64,000 bases of DNA. Source: Streptomyces liangshanensis (GTDB lineage: Bacteria; Actinomycetota; Actinomycetes; Streptomycetales; Streptomycetaceae). Every line of letters starts with the position of its first letter. The first letter of the stretch is position 1. Below are positions 1-10,410 of this stretch, piece after piece. The translations under genes were made by a program, and so were the position numbers. Location of the stretch: NCBI RefSeq assembly GCF_011694815.1, contig NZ_CP050177.1, forward strand, positions 620,001 through 684,000, in the 5' to 3' direction. Under the pieces are notes generated by a model, which searched no databases, had not been told where the DNA came from, and worked only from the letters and a program-made list of their open reading frames with translations.

Positions 1-270
1 GTGGGCGAGACGGTCCTCGGCGCCCTGGACTCGGGGCGGTCCCTGGTGGACGCCGCGGAGTTCTCCGCCGTCGGGGACGGCGGGCTGGCGCCCGACCGGG
101 TCGCCGGGGCGTGCGTGCACGGCGGCGGGCCGGGCTCCACGGCCGCCGGAATCCAGGAGATCGACGCACACCTCGCCTCTCTGCGAGCGGAGTTGACGGC
201 CCGTCGGACCCGTTGGTCGGATGCCGCGACCCTGCTCTCGCAGGCCGTGCTCAAGGCGGTGACGTCATGA
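1..270 (+). CDS. C-terminal end of a lyase-like protein (argininosuccinate-lyase superfamily?), 5' partial
   Basis: The reading frame is open from the first base and ends at 268-270; the true start probably lies upstream of the window. The visible 89 residues have a GGGPG stretch followed by a long amphipathic Leu/Ala/Arg helix ending near LLSQAVLKAV. That arrangement resembles the C-terminal tail of actinobacterial argininosuccinate-lyase-type proteins found in biosynthetic clusters. No active-site segment is visible, so the family call is a resemblance only. Its stop codon overlaps the ATG of the MFS exporter (ATGA), so the two are translationally coupled, and with the PPTase downstream they look like the end of a secondary-metabolite operon. 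Confidence 0.4.
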   Translation: MGETVLGALDSGRSLVDAAEFSAVGDGGLAPDRVAGACVHGGGPGSTAAGIQEIDAHLASLRAELTARRTRWSDAATLLSQAVLKAVTS

Positions 271-1559
271 CCGCCCAACTGGAGGAGCGCCTCCCCGGCG
301 GGGAGCGGCCGCGCCCGCCGCGCGGCGGGCTGCTCGGCCACCGCGACTTCCGGCTGTTGTGGTTCGGCGAGACGACCAACCGCGTCGGCATCAACATCAC
401 CGCGGTCGCCATGCCCCTGGTCGCGGTGGTGACACTGAACGCGAGCACGTTCGCGGTGAGTGTGCTGGCCGCCGCCCCCTGGCTGCCCTGGCTGCTGATC
501 GGCCTGCCGGCCGGCGCCTGGGTGGACCGGATGCGGCGGCGGCCCATCATGCTCCTGTGCAACCTGGCGCCGCTGCTGCTCCTGGCGAGCGTCCCGGTGG
601 CCGCGTGGCTCGGCGTCCTGACGATGCCGCACCTGCTGGTGGTGGCGCTGCTGAACGGCTTCGCGGCGGTGTTCTTCGGGATCTCGTACAAGGTGTACGT
701 GCCGTCCATCGTCGACCGCGAGGATCTCCAGGAGGCCAACGCCAAGCTCCAGGGCAGCGAGTCGGTCGCCCAGGTCGCGGGGCTCGGCGGCGGCGGCCTG
801 CTGGCGCAGGCGTTCGGCGCGGCCTCCGGGCTGCTCGTGAACGCGGGGACGTTCCTCGTCTCGGCCCTATGCCTGCTCGCGATCCGAAGCAGGGAACCGG
901 TCCCGGAGCGGCCGAAGGAACGCCCGGCGCTGCGCCAGGACATCAAGGAAGGCCTCCAGTACGCGCTGAAGGACCCGTACCTGCGTGTCCTCACCGCGTA
1001 CGGCACCGCCACCAACCTGCTCCTGACGGCCCATGCGGCGATCCTGCCGATCTTCATCATCCGTGAGCTCGGGGTGCCCGAGGGCGCGACCGGCTGGCTC
1101 CTCGCGTCGGGCAGTGTCGGCGGGATCCTCGGGGCCACCACGGCCAAGCACCTGACCGCCCGGTTCGGCACGGCCCGCGGCCTGCTGGTGGCCACCGCCG
1201 CCAGCGCCCCGTTCGCCCTGCTCATCCCGCTGGCCGGGCCGGACTGGACGCTGGTCGCTCTGGTCGCGGGGAGCGCGATGCTCGCGTTGGGCGTGGTGCT
1301 CGCCAACGTGATCCAGGGGGCGTTCCGTCAGCGGTACTGTCCGCCGCAGCTGCTCGGCCGGGTCTCGGCCAGCATCTCGGTGGCCAACTTCGGCGCCATT
1401 CCCTTCGGTTCGCTGTTGGGCGGGATTCTCGGCACCGCCCTCGGCCTGCGGCCCACGCTGTGGCTGCTGGGCGCCGGGCTCGCCCTGACCCCGCTGCTGC
1501 TCCTGATCGGCCCGATGCGCGGACGGCGGGACCTGCCGGCCGCGCCGGGGCCGGCATGA
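267..1559 (+). CDS. MFS transporter (EntS-like exporter, MFS_3 type)
   Basis: Predicted 430-residue inner-membrane exporter of the major facilitator superfamily. The N-terminus after a basic leader carries GHRDFRLLWFGETTNRVG, the first-helix signature of the enterobactin-exporter-like MFS group, and WVDRMRRRPIM, the loop 2/3 motif of MFS proteins. Hydrophobic segments recur along the whole length and the C-terminus is short and charged. I chose the ATG at 267, which overlaps the upstream stop (ATGA), over an earlier in-frame start at 111 that would lie wholly inside the upstream gene. Position between a lyase-like gene and a phosphopantetheinyl transferase suggests export of a peptide, siderophore or polyketide made by the cluster to the left; the substrate cannot be read from sequence. 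Confidence 0.85.
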   Translation: MTAQLEERLPGGERPRPPRGGLLGHRDFRLLWFGETTNRVGINITAVAMPLVAVVTLNASTFAVSVLAAAPWLPWLLIGLPAGAWVDRMRRRPIMLLCNLAPLLLLASVPVAAWLGVLTMPHLLVVALLNGFAAVFFGISYKVYVPSIVDREDLQEANAKLQGSESVAQVAGLGGGGLLAQAFGAASGLLVNAGTFLVSALCLLAIRSREPVPERPKERPALRQDIKEGLQYALKDPYLRVLTAYGTATNLLLTAHAAILPIFIIRELGVPEGATGWLLASGSVGGILGATTAKHLTARFGTARGLLVATAASAPFALLIPLAGPDWTLVALVAGSAMLALGVVLANVIQGAFRQRYCPPQLLGRVSASISVANFGAIPFGSLLGGILGTALGLRPTLWLLGAGLALTPLLLLIGPMRGRRDLPAAPGPA

Positions 1560-1564
1560 GACGC

Positions 1565-1626
1565 GATCCGCCCGTCGGCGTGAGATCCGGCCTGCCCGTC
1601 GGCGTGAGACCCGGCCCGCCCGTCCC
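1565..1626 (+). repeat. Short tandem repeat, 24-bp unit, about 2.5 copies
   Basis: Between the MFS stop and the PPTase start, the unit GATCCGGCCTGCCCGTCGGC + GTGA occurs once in full and flanks are partial copies (first copy lacks five bases, third is truncated). It is intergenic and directly precedes the PPTase ribosome site. No protein or hairpin function is evident. Confidence 0.6.
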
Positions 1627-1650
1627 CTCGGTACGAACAGGAGAGACCCC

Positions 1651-2427
1651 GTGGAACACACCCTGCCGTGGGTCGTCCGTGAGCTGCCACCCCCCGGCTC
1701 GCCGGCCCTCTGGCTGCTGAGGGTCTCGGACGTCCCCACCGGCATCCTGGACGAACAGGTGCTCGACGCGACCGAGCGCCGGCGCGCCGCCTCCCTGATG
1801 CGCGCCGCGGACCGCAACCGGTTCACGGCCGCGCACGTCGCCCTCCGCCGGCTGCTCGGCTCCTACCTGGGCCTGCGCCCCGAGGACATCCACTTCGGCC
1901 GGGACACCTGCCCGTGCTGCGGCGGTCCGCACGGCCGCCCGACGGTGCTCGGCACGGACCACGAGCTGTTCTTCTCCCTGTCCCACCGGGGTGACCTGGC
2001 CCTCGTCGGTACGGCGGCCGCCCCCATCGGCGTCGACGTCGAACTGGTGTCGGACCAGGACACCACCGCCGAGCTGGCCACGATGCTGCACGTGGACGAG
2101 CAGGCCGAACTGGCCGCGCTGGCGCCGGCGTCACGGCCCCGGGCGATGGCCAGGCTGTGGACCCGCAAGGAGGCCTACCTGAAGGGCCTCGGTACGGGCC
2201 TGGGCCGCGACCCCGCCCTCGACTACGTCGGCTCGGGAGGCCCGCGGGGCCCGTACCCGCCGTCCGGCTGGACCCTGCTCGACGTCCCGGTGGACCGGGG
2301 CTACGCGGCGGCGATCGCGGTGCGCGGCCCGCTCGACGTCGGCGGTCCCACGGTCAACAGGCTCTCCGTCCTCGATGTCGTACGGCACACCTGGGACGCC
2401 CCGCTGGCGGTGGGAAAGCCGCCCTGA
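1651..2427 (+). CDS. 4'-phosphopantetheinyl transferase (Sfp type)
   Basis: A 258-residue enzyme that would move the phosphopantetheine arm of CoA onto a serine of acyl- or peptidyl-carrier proteins, activating PKS, NRPS or fatty-acid synthases in the cytoplasm. Family motifs are all present: FSLSH in the middle, IGVDVELV (Mg-binding GVDxE) and [12 protein letters not shown] (WxxKEAxxK). The length matches Sfp-type enzymes. The GTG start at 1651 has GGAGA seven bases upstream. The CPCCGG cysteine cluster near residue 90 is common in Streptomyces PPTases. Its position behind an exporter supports a dedicated role for a biosynthetic cluster lying to the left of the window. Confidence 0.92.
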   Translation: MEHTLPWVVRELPPPGSPALWLLRVSDVPTGILDEQVLDATERRRAASLMRAADRNRFTAAHVALRRLLGSYLGLRPEDIHFGRDTCPCCGGPHGRPTVLGTDHELFFSLSHRGDLALVGTAAAPIGVDVELVSDQDTTAELATMLHVDEQAELAALAPASRPRAMARLWTRKEAYLKGLGTGLGRDPALDYVGSGGPRGPYPPSGWTLLDVPVDRGYAAAIAVRGPLDVGGPTVNRLSVLDVVRHTWDAPLAVGKPP

Positions 2428-2557
2428 CCCCCGCGCACGGTCCGCCGGGTGCACCGTTCCGGTGCTCGCACGGCGGTGGGCACACACCACCGGGCCGTCC
2501 TCGCGCGGCCCCCGATCACCGGAACGCCACCACCCCTACGGACTTTGGGAACCGACC

Positions 2558-4498
2558 ATGCCACACACCGTGCAGCAGGCCCCCGCGGCCCTCCGCCCGC
2601 CCGTGCGGGTCCGTACCACCGCCCAGCCCGCCACCGCCCAGCCCGCCACCGCGACCACTGCCGCCGTCTCCGTCTCCGCCGCCGTCTCCGTCGAGGAGGT
2701 GACCGGTGCGCAGTCCCTCATCCGCTCGCTGGAGGAAGTGGGAGCCGACACGGTGTTCGGTATCCCGGGCGGTGCGATCCTCCCCGCCTATGACCCGATG
2801 ATGGATTCGACGCGGGTGCGTCATGTGCTGGTCCGCCATGAGCAGGGGGCGGGTCACGCGGCCACCGGGTACGCCCAGGCGACCGGCAAGGTCGGGGTGT
2901 GCATGGCGACGTCGGGTCCGGGGGCGACGAATCTGGTGACGCCGATCGCGGACGCGCACATGGATTCGGTGCCGCTGGTCGCGATCACCGGGCAGGTGGC
3001 GAGCGCGGCGATCGGGACGGACGCCTTCCAGGAGGCGGACATCGTCGGCATCACCATGCCGATCACCAAGCACAACTTCCTGGTGACCAAGGCCGAGGAC
3101 ATCCCGCGGACCATCGCGGAGGCCTTCCACATCGCGTCCACCGGCCGCCCGGGGCCCGTCCTGGTCGACATCGCCAAGGACGCCCTCCAGGCCCGTACCA
3201 CCTTCAGCTGGCCCCCCGTCCTCGACCTCCCCGGCTACCGCCCCGTCACCAAACCGCACCCGGGGCAGCTCAGGGAGGCCGCCCGCCTGCTGAGCACGTC
3301 GCGGCGCCCGGTCCTGTACGTCGGCGGCGGCGTCCTCAAGGCACGGGCCACGGCCGAGCTGCGCCTCCTCGCCGAGCTGACCGGGGCGCCCGTGGTCACC
3401 ACGCTGATGGCGCTCGGGGCGTTCCCCGGCAGCCACCCGCAGCACGTGGGCATGCCCGGGATGCACGGGGACGTCGCGGCGGTCGCGGCCCTCCAGAAGG
3501 CCGACCTGATCGTCGCGCTGGGCACCCGCTTCGACGACCGGGTCACCGGCAAGCTGGACAGCTTCGCCCCGTACGCCACGATCGTCCACGCCGACATCGA
3601 CCCGGCCGAGATCGGCAAGAACCGCGCCGCGGACGTCCCGATCGTCGGCGACGCCCGCGAGGTGCTCACCGGGCTGGTCGCCGCCGTGCGCGCGGAGCAC
3701 GAGGAGGGCAACCACGGTGACTACACCGCCTGGTGGGGGGACCTGGACCGCTGGCGTACCACCTACCGCCGCGGCTACGACCGGCCCGCCGACCCCGGAC
3801 TGCTCCTGCCGCAGCAGGTCATCGAGCGCGTCGGCCAACTCGCCCCCGAGGGGACGCTGTTCGCCTCCGGGGTGGGCCAGCACCAGATGTGGGCGGCGCA
3901 GTTCCTCCCGCACGAGGAGCCGGGCACCTGGTTCAACTCCGGGGGCGCCGGGACCATGGGGTACGCGGTGCCCGCCGCGATGGGCGCGAAGGCGGGCCGG
4001 CCCGACCGTACCGTCTGGGCGATCGACGGCGACGGCTGCTTCCAGATGACCAACCAGGAACTCACCACCTGCGCCCTGAACGACATCCCCATCAAGGTCG
4101 CGATCATCAACAACGGCGCGCTCGGGATGGTCCGCCAGTGGCAGAACCTGTTCTACGGCGCCCGCTTCTCCAACACCGTGCTGCACGACGGCGCCACCGG
4201 CGCGGCCACCGGTTCGACCGTCGGCGTCGGCTCCGCCCCCCACCGCGGCACCCGCGTCCCGGACTTCGTCCGGCTCTCCGAGGCGATGGGCTGTGTGGGC
4301 CTGCGCTGCGAGAACCCCGACGAGCTGGACGCGGTCATCGACAAGGCCAACTCGATCAACGACCGCCCGGTCGTCGTGGACTTCATCGTCCACGAGGACG
4401 CGATGGTGTGGCCGATGGTCGCCGCCGGCACCTCCAACGACGACATCATGGCCGCCCGTGGCGTCCGCCCCGACTTCGGCGACTCCGCGGACGACTGA
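2558..4498 (+). CDS. ilvB: Acetolactate synthase large subunit
   Basis: Catalytic ThDP- and FAD-dependent subunit (646 residues) that condenses two pyruvates to acetolactate, or pyruvate with 2-ketobutyrate, in valine/leucine/isoleucine synthesis. After a Ser/Thr/Ala-rich leader of about 45 residues the three ThDP-enzyme domains follow. Visible signatures are [14 protein letters not shown] with the catalytic Glu95, and GDGCFQM...[20 protein letters not shown], the ThDP/Mg motif. A Gly/Thr/Ser-rich insertion after SNTVLHDG is longer than in classical IlvB. The ATG at 2558 is preferred because everything upstream in this frame is low-complexity and lacks conservation. First gene of ilvB-ilvN-ilvC; serA, which commonly follows this block in streptomycetes, is absent here. 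Confidence 0.95.
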   Translation: MPHTVQQAPAALRPPVRVRTTAQPATAQPATATTAAVSVSAAVSVEEVTGAQSLIRSLEEVGADTVFGIPGGAILPAYDPMMDSTRVRHVLVRHEQGAGHAATGYAQATGKVGVCMATSGPGATNLVTPIADAHMDSVPLVAITGQVASAAIGTDAFQEADIVGITMPITKHNFLVTKAEDIPRTIAEAFHIASTGRPGPVLVDIAKDALQARTTFSWPPVLDLPGYRPVTKPHPGQLREAARLLSTSRRPVLYVGGGVLKARATAELRLLAELTGAPVVTTLMALGAFPGSHPQHVGMPGMHGDVAAVAALQKADLIVALGTRFDDRVTGKLDSFAPYATIVHADIDPAEIGKNRAADVPIVGDAREVLTGLVAAVRAEHEEGNHGDYTAWWGDLDRWRTTYRRGYDRPADPGLLLPQQVIERVGQLAPEGTLFASGVGQHQMWAAQFLPHEEPGTWFNSGGAGTMGYAVPAAMGAKAGRPDRTVWAIDGDGCFQMTNQELTTCALNDIPIKVAIINNGALGMVRQWQNLFYGARFSNTVLHDGATGAATGSTVGVGSAPHRGTRVPDFVRLSEAMGCVGLRCENPDELDAVIDKANSINDRPVVVDFIVHEDAMVWPMVAAGTSNDDIMAARGVRPDFGDSADD

Positions 4499-4512
4499 GA
4501 GGACCCTCCGAC

Positions 4513-6208
<1,696 letters not shown>

Positions 6209-6230
6209 CCCCTGTCCACCCCACCGGCGC

Positions 6231-6256
6231 GCCCCCTGCCGCACGCGGCAGGGGGC
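6231..6256 (+). terminator. Strong hairpin terminator after ilvC
   Basis: Inverted repeat with 11-bp perfect arms (GCCCCCTGCCG / CGGCAGGGGGC) and a CACG loop, 22 bp past the ilvC stop. There is no T-tract, which is normal for streptomycete terminators. Likely end of the ilvBNC transcript. Confidence 0.8.
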
Positions 6257-6330
6257 AGCCGTGGGAGGGGGCGGCCATGGGAGGGGGCGGCCATGGCAAG
6301 GGGTAGCCGTGACAGGGGGCGCCGTGGCAC
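6251..6330 (+). repeat. Five imperfect tandem copies of a 16-bp unit
   Basis: The unit GGGGGCGGCCATGGGA is repeated five times in an exact 16-bp register with one to four changes per copy and a one-base deletion compensated in the last. The array starts inside the right arm of the ilvC terminator and runs into the first codons of the following small open frame. The repeat places several ATG/GTG triplets in different frames. Confidence 0.7.
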
Positions 6331-6529
6331 CTCACGCCGGATCAGGTCCCGCCCGCGCCCGGCCCCCCTCGCCCCGCGCGGGGCCGCCGGGCTCTCCCCC
6401 ACCGGCCCGGGCCGGATCGCCGTGGACCACGCCCTGCCCTTCACCCGCGACAACCGCCTGCGCGACGGCGTCGTCAGCATCGCCCTCGGAGCAGCCGCCG
6501 CCGGCCTCACCCTCCTGGTCCGCAACTGA
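6293..6529 (+). CDS. Small hypothetical protein, uncertain
   Basis: A 78-codon open frame lying between two hairpins. The first 40 residues are Arg/Pro/Gly-rich and arise partly from the 16-bp repeats, so the real start may be the GTG at 6422, which would give a 36-residue peptide. The end is more protein-like: a charged DNRLRDGVV followed by a 16-residue hydrophobic stretch (VSIALGAAAAGLTLLV), compatible with one membrane helix. A perfect 14-bp terminator directly follows the stop, which is the main reason to list it. No family recognised. Confidence 0.3.
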   Translation: MARGSRDRGRRGTSRRIRSRPRPAPLAPRGAAGLSPTGPGRIAVDHALPFTRDNRLRDGVVSIALGAAAAGLTLLVRN

Positions 6530-6536
6530 CACCCCC

Positions 6537-6570
6537 GCGACCGCCCGGGGTACGGCCCCCGGGCGGTCGC
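6537..6570 (+). terminator. Perfect 14-bp hairpin terminator
   Basis: Arms GCGACCGCCCGGGG and its exact complement with a TACGGC loop, nine bases after the small open frame. Suggests that something upstream is transcribed past the first ilvC hairpin. Confidence 0.8.
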
Positions 6571-6809
6571 GGCCCAAACGGCCGACATGGGTGACGACCA
6601 CCCGACCTACCCCGGCCGCGGCGGCGGTGCCGCCAGCGTCTTCGGGTGTGTGGTGCACAGAGCACACGTGGGCGACTTCCGCGGGCGTGATTACCCGGAC
6701 CCGGCACCGGTGTGTGGGCCGGGGCGCCGACCCGTCGCGCACTAGCGTGAGACCACCCCTGCCCGCCCGGTTCAGGGGCTTTCGTCCACATCGGCGTTAG
6801 AGGTCATCC

Positions 6810-7787
6810 GTGGTCGACGTGCCGTTCTGGCTCTGGGCGGCGTTCGCCGTCACCGTGATCGTCGCGCTGGCCGTGGACCTGCTCGCGCATCGCGAGGCGC
6901 ATGTCATCGCGTTCAGGGAGGCCGCGGCCTGGAGCGCCGCCTGGGTCGGACTGGCCCTGGTCTTCGGTGCGGTCGTCTTCGTGGTGCTCGGCACGACTCC
7001 GGGGGTGGAGTACACCACCGCGTGGCTGCTGGAGAAGAGCCTGTCGGTCGACAACCTGTTCGTCTTCGCGCTGATCTTCACCTACTTCAAGGTGCCCCGC
7101 GCCTACCAGCACCGCGTGCTGTTCTTCGGTGTCATCGGCGCGCTGGTGTTCCGAGGGCTCTTCCTCGCGGCCGGTGTGGCCGTCGTCAGCCGGTTCACCG
7201 CGGTGCTGTTCGTCTTCGCCGCCATCCTCTTCTACAGCACCTACAAGATCCTCAAAGGGGAAGAGGACAATTTCGACCCCGGCACGAGCATCGCGGTCCG
7301 GCTGCTGCGGAAGGTCGTGCCCGTCCGCGACGAATACGCGGGGATGAAGTTCTTCGTCATGGAGGCCGGCAAGAGGGTCGCGACCCCGCTGCTCGCGGTC
7401 GTCGCCGCGATCGAGGCGGCCGACCTGGTCTTCGCGGTGGACAGCGTGCCGGCCGTTCTGGCGGTCAGCGACAACGCGTTCATCGTCTACACCAGCAACG
7501 CCTTCGCCATCCTCGGTCTACGGGCGTTGTACTTCCTGCTCGCGGGACTGCTGGACCGGTTTCACTACCTCAGCAAAGGCCTTGCGCTGATCCTTTCCTT
7601 CATCGGCGTGAAGTTGATCCTCCAGGCCTCCCACAAGCTGTTCAGCACCAGCATCCCGGAAATCCCCTCACTGCTCAGCCTTGCGGTCATCGTCGCGATC
7701 CTGGCCGCCTCCGTCCTCCTGAGCGTCCGGCGCCCCCTCCCGGCGTCCGAGGACGAGCATCGGGAGAACCCGTCCGAGGACAGCTGA
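6810..7787 (+). CDS. TerC/Alx-family integral membrane protein
   Basis: A 325-residue polytopic membrane protein of the TerC family (tellurite resistance/Mn export-associated). It has about nine hydrophobic segments and the two family signature regions: EKSLSVDNLFVFALIF near residue 72 and a second, internally repeated EAADLVFAVDSVPAVLAVSDN near residue 205, both with acidic residues inside the membrane as expected for a cation path. The GTG at 6810 follows an AGAGG ribosome site. Upstream, 6756-6778 forms a CCCCTG/CAGGGG stem in the presumed 5' leader; I do not recognise a known riboswitch there. Monocistronic by spacing. Confidence 0.9.
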   Translation: MVDVPFWLWAAFAVTVIVALAVDLLAHREAHVIAFREAAAWSAAWVGLALVFGAVVFVVLGTTPGVEYTTAWLLEKSLSVDNLFVFALIFTYFKVPRAYQHRVLFFGVIGALVFRGLFLAAGVAVVSRFTAVLFVFAAILFYSTYKILKGEEDNFDPGTSIAVRLLRKVVPVRDEYAGMKFFVMEAGKRVATPLLAVVAAIEAADLVFAVDSVPAVLAVSDNAFIVYTSNAFAILGLRALYFLLAGLLDRFHYLSKGLALILSFIGVKLILQASHKLFSTSIPEIPSLLSLAVIVAILAASVLLSVRRPLPASEDEHRENPSEDS

Positions 7788-7835
7788 CCTGCGCGCTACC
7801 CGCGCGCCGCACCCCCGGCGCCTGCCGACCGAAGA

Positions 7836-8472
7836 TCATCGGCGCAGTGCCGCCGTCAGCATCGGCAAGGCGCGGCGCCGCTCGGGGTGGCCATAGGTGC
7901 CGGTGTGGCCGCCTGCGTAGAGATGCGTGGTCACGGGTGCGCCCAGGGACGTGAGGCGGTCGCTGAGCATGCGTGTCTCTTCGCTAGACGGGTGTGTGAC
8001 GGAGTCCTCGGGCGTCATGGTACGGATCCCAGTCGAGCCAGGTCTTCCACTGCTCCCACGGGTCACCGAAGAGCGCGTAGCCGTCCACGCCGACGAACTT
8101 CGCACCCGAGAGCCACATTTCGGGGTGCCGGACCGGGTGTACGGGTGCCCCGAAGGCGGCGACGGCGCCGAACAGGCCCGTGGCCACGGGCGGCGAGTCC
8201 CAGGGCCCCGAATCCGCCCTGGGACTCACCTGCCGCCGCCCTGTTGGGCCCGGCGCCGTAACTCCGTTCCACCAGGGGCACGACTTCCAGAGCCGCCTTC
8301 GCCGTGGTTCCACCAGCCGGTCCAGAAGCCGAAGAGCGGCATGCCCGGCATCACCACCAGGACATCGCACAGCTCCGCGAGGTCCTGAACCTCGGAGTGC
8401 GGCTCCGGCGCCCAGCAAGGCACCGGTGGCGAGAACGTCACGACGAGAGCGTGCGGAGTGTGCGTGCGACAT
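7836..8472 (-). pseudogene. Frameshifted alpha/beta-hydrolase (esterase, Ag85-like) remnant
   Basis: Pieces of one secreted esterase occur in successive but different frames of the minus strand. From 8472: a start with a Tat-like leader (SARSRRDVLATGALLGAGAAL); then, in another frame, DVLVVMPGMPLFGFWTGWWN; then the nucleophile-elbow piece AAAGESQGGFGALGLAARG; then, in yet another frame, FGAVAAFGAPVHPVRHPEMW; and a last piece GGHTGTYGHPERRRALPML, matching the catalytic-His end. At least three frameshifts and an internal shortening separate these blocks. The elbow retains G-x-S-x-G, so decay is recent. No single frame can give a working enzyme. Confidence 0.75.
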
Positions 8473-9030
8473 ATACGGGTCATCAGCCTGCGGCATCACC
8501 GCCTTGAACAGGCCCCGCTGGGGGCTGTTCAGCCACCGACGAGTCGACAGCGCGACCCGTAGCCCGCGGGGCAACGGCTCGGGGTGCCTCGGAAGGATAC
8601 CGGGCCTTCCGACAACTGCCCTGATCGAGCCACGCGTTGGGAAGGCCGCTGCCCCACCAGGAGGTCGGCGCTCTCCCTCTTCCTTCGCCCGCACCGTCAC
8701 GCGGGGGTGGTTGCACCCCACCACGACCGACCCGCCCCGTGGCGTACGCGGTAAGGGCCACTCACAGGCCGAAGCCTCCACCCTCGATGAGGATGAGCAG
8801 GTCGACCGGTACCCGCGCGGCGCACCGCGTCGGAGATCGTCAGGAGCAGTTGCGCGACCGGCGGTGGGTGCCTGTTCCGAGCCCTCGGACCAGCGGACGT
8901 CTGCGGTGACGGCGGCGGCGTGGCCGGTCAGCCGGCGGCCGATCTGCTCGCGGTAGGGGCACCCGTCAGGGCGAGCAGTCCGGAGCCCGGCGGTCACAGT
9001 ACGTGTGTCATTGTTCCGCATGGGCGCTTT
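8473..9030. other. Intergenic stretch, no supported gene
   Basis: Several long open frames cross this stretch on both strands but none has a recognisable domain, a credible ribosome site or a frame consistent with its neighbours. It may contain further decayed coding sequence upstream of the esterase remnant; I cannot name a family. Confidence 0.5.
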
Positions 9031-9050
9031 CGTACTGAACGCTTAGTATC
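9031..9050 (+). promoter_or_regulatory. Operator copy A and -10 region of the TetR gene
   Basis: CGTACTGAACGCTTAGTATC is a diverged copy of the motif found four more times between 9.6 and 12.1 kb. It overlaps a -10-like TAGTAT (9044-9049) that ends only nine bases before the TetR ATG, so the transcript would be leaderless or nearly so and directly occluded by a bound repressor. Confidence 0.6.
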
Positions 9051-9058
9051 CTAGGCGC

Positions 9059-9619
9059 ATGAATCCTCCTCACCAGCGCCGCGACATGCGGGCGGACATC
9101 CTCGACGAAGCACGGAAGCTGTTCGGGACCAAGGGCTACACCGTGACCTCGATCGCCGACCTGGCCGAGGCCCTGGGTGTCACCAAGGGGGCGCTCTACT
9201 ACCACTTCAAGTCCAAGGAGGCGATCCTCTCCGCCCTGGTCGCCGAGCCCGCCGCCGAGATCGCGGTCATCGCCGAGGACGCCGCCGGCCGGACACCGCG
9301 GGAGCTGCTCGGCGCCCTGATCGATCTCCAGGCCCAGCACCCGGCCGCCTACATGGCACTTCAGTCCGGCGACGCCTCCGTACTCCAGGAACACTCCCAG
9401 CGTCACGACTTCGCCGGGAAGACCGAACTGATCATCATGGCCGTCGCCGGGGAGCACCCCTCACCCCTCCGCGTCATCCGCGCCCGCATGGCCGTGGCCG
9501 CCGTCAAGGAAGGCACCATGGCCGCGCTCGTCGCAGGCCACGGCAAGTTGACCGACCAGACGCGACTGACCCTGCTGGAGGCCGCGATGGCCACGCTCGA
9601 CGCGGGCGGTGAGTCCTGA
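9059..9619 (+). CDS. TetR-family repressor, likely local regulator of the 9-15 kb island
   Basis: A 186-residue cytoplasmic repressor. The N-terminal helix-turn-helix is clear: ILDEARKLFGTKGYTVTSIADLAEALGVTKGALYYHFKSKEAIL (residues about 14-57), followed by an all-helical ligand domain ending in a helix around VAAVKEGTMAALV. Its own start region and three other start regions in the next 3 kb carry the same palindrome-like motif, which makes it the obvious candidate to bind them. The ATG at 9059 has no ribosome site, in keeping with a leaderless message from the -10 just upstream. The effector is unknown, plausibly a substrate of the oxidative genes. Confidence 0.9.
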   Translation: MNPPHQRRDMRADILDEARKLFGTKGYTVTSIADLAEALGVTKGALYYHFKSKEAILSALVAEPAAEIAVIAEDAAGRTPRELLGALIDLQAQHPAAYMALQSGDASVLQEHSQRHDFAGKTELIIMAVAGEHPSPLRVIRARMAVAAVKEGTMAALVAGHGKLTDQTRLTLLEAAMATLDAGGES

Positions 9620-9635
9620 AGCTCACCACATCAGA

Positions 9636-9659
9636 CCTACTGAACGACTGGTATGTTAG
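9636..9659 (+). promoter_or_regulatory. Operator copy B upstream of the PPOX gene
   Basis: Contains CTACTGAACGACTGGTATGT; the full 24-bp sequence is identical, in inverted orientation, to 12018-12041 ahead of the GMC gene. The TATGTT at its right end (9652-9657) is a plausible -10 hexamer, so operator and promoter overlap. Confidence 0.7.
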
Positions 9660-9793
9660 ATTCTCGACCACCGGTCCGCATCCCGCGCCCGGTCTCCCGA
9701 CACCCCTGGGACCACGGTGAACAGAACGACGTCCGCACTCATCCCGAACACCGCCCCCGGCGGCACACCCCTTCCACCACAGGGCGTGACGTC

Positions 9794-10186
9794 GTGACCA
9801 CCACCGATCCAACGGCACTCGAACGGCTCGCATCAGGCAAGTACCTGCTGGTCACCACCTTCCGTCGGGACGGCAGGCACGTACCGACCCCCGTGTGGGT
9901 GATCCGCGACGGTGACGCCCTCGGCATCTGGACGGTCGCCGACTCCGGCAAGGCCAAGCGGATCCGCAACCGGTCCGACGTCCTGGTCGGCGCGTGCGAC
10001 ATACGCGGCAATCCCTCGGGCGAGCAGGTCCCGGGCCGGGCCGTGTTCGTCGACGGCCCGCAGACCAAGCGCTATCGCGGTCTCGTGGGACGCAAGTACG
10101 GTCTGGCCGGGCGGCTCACCGTGCTCGGCAGCCGACTGCGGCGCGGGAGCGAGGGGAGTGTCGGCATCCGGATCACTCTCGACTGA
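9794..10186 (+). CDS. PPOX-class flavin/F420-dependent enzyme (Rv2061-like)
   Basis: A 130-residue split-barrel protein of the pyridoxamine-phosphate-oxidase fold. The start GKYLLVTTFRRDGRHVPTPVWVIRDGDALGIWT and the later KAKRIRNRSDVLVGACD match the group of small F420- or flavin-binding reductases typified by Rv2061c; the length fits a single domain. Such enzymes move hydride from F420H2 or FMNH2 to quinones or other unsaturated substrates. The GTG at 9794 has AGGG at 9781-9784; an earlier in-frame ATG (9653) lies in the operator and would add a non-conserved, Arg/Pro-rich leader. Expression should respond to operator copy B. Confidence 0.75.
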   Translation: MTTTDPTALERLASGKYLLVTTFRRDGRHVPTPVWVIRDGDALGIWTVADSGKAKRIRNRSDVLVGACDIRGNPSGEQVPGRAVFVDGPQTKRYRGLVGRKYGLAGRLTVLGSRLRRGSEGSVGIRITLD

Positions 10187-10189
10187 AGG

Positions 10190-10405
10190 CCTCCGGTGGG
10201 CCGTAGCAAACAAGCGCGGTCGGCACGGCCACACGCCGGTACGGAACGCCTCCCCCGGTACGTGACGCTCCCCCGGCCGTACGCGTGATGAGCAACCGGC
10301 CCGCCTCGCGGCCCAGTTCGGCACTGTCGTACGCGACCACGGTCAACGGCAGGCCGAGCAGGTCCGCGGCGGCGCTCGCCGCCGCGCCGGCCTGCTCCGC
10401 GATGC
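10190..10405 (-). pseudogene. Remnant of a LacI-family regulator C-terminus
   Basis: Minus-strand translation gives DLLGLPLTVVAYDSAELGREAGRLLITR and then YRRVAVPTALV, the end of the ligand domain of LacI regulators (aromatic LTVVxYDSxELGRxAAxLLL followed by VxLPTxLV). No helix-turn-helix or sugar-binding core precedes it; the GMC oxidoreductase gene directly abuts. It is therefore a fragment left after deletion or insertion of the neighbouring cluster. Confidence 0.55.
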
Positions 10406-10410
10406 TCCGG

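Noticed and set aside
2428-2557. ilvB leader peptide and attenuator
   Set aside because: The region has small hairpins (CGGTGG/CCACCG and GGGCCG/CGGCCC) and a GTG-start frame, but the peptide has no run of Ile, Val or Leu codons, so attenuation is not supported.
6571-6809. Manganese riboswitch upstream of the TerC-family gene
   Set aside because: Only one short stem (6756-6778) is seen; I could not find the conserved core of the yybP-ykoY element.
8180-8956. A 258-codon plus-strand frame
   Set aside because: Arg/Pro/Ser-rich, no ribosome site or domain, and antisense to the esterase remnant.
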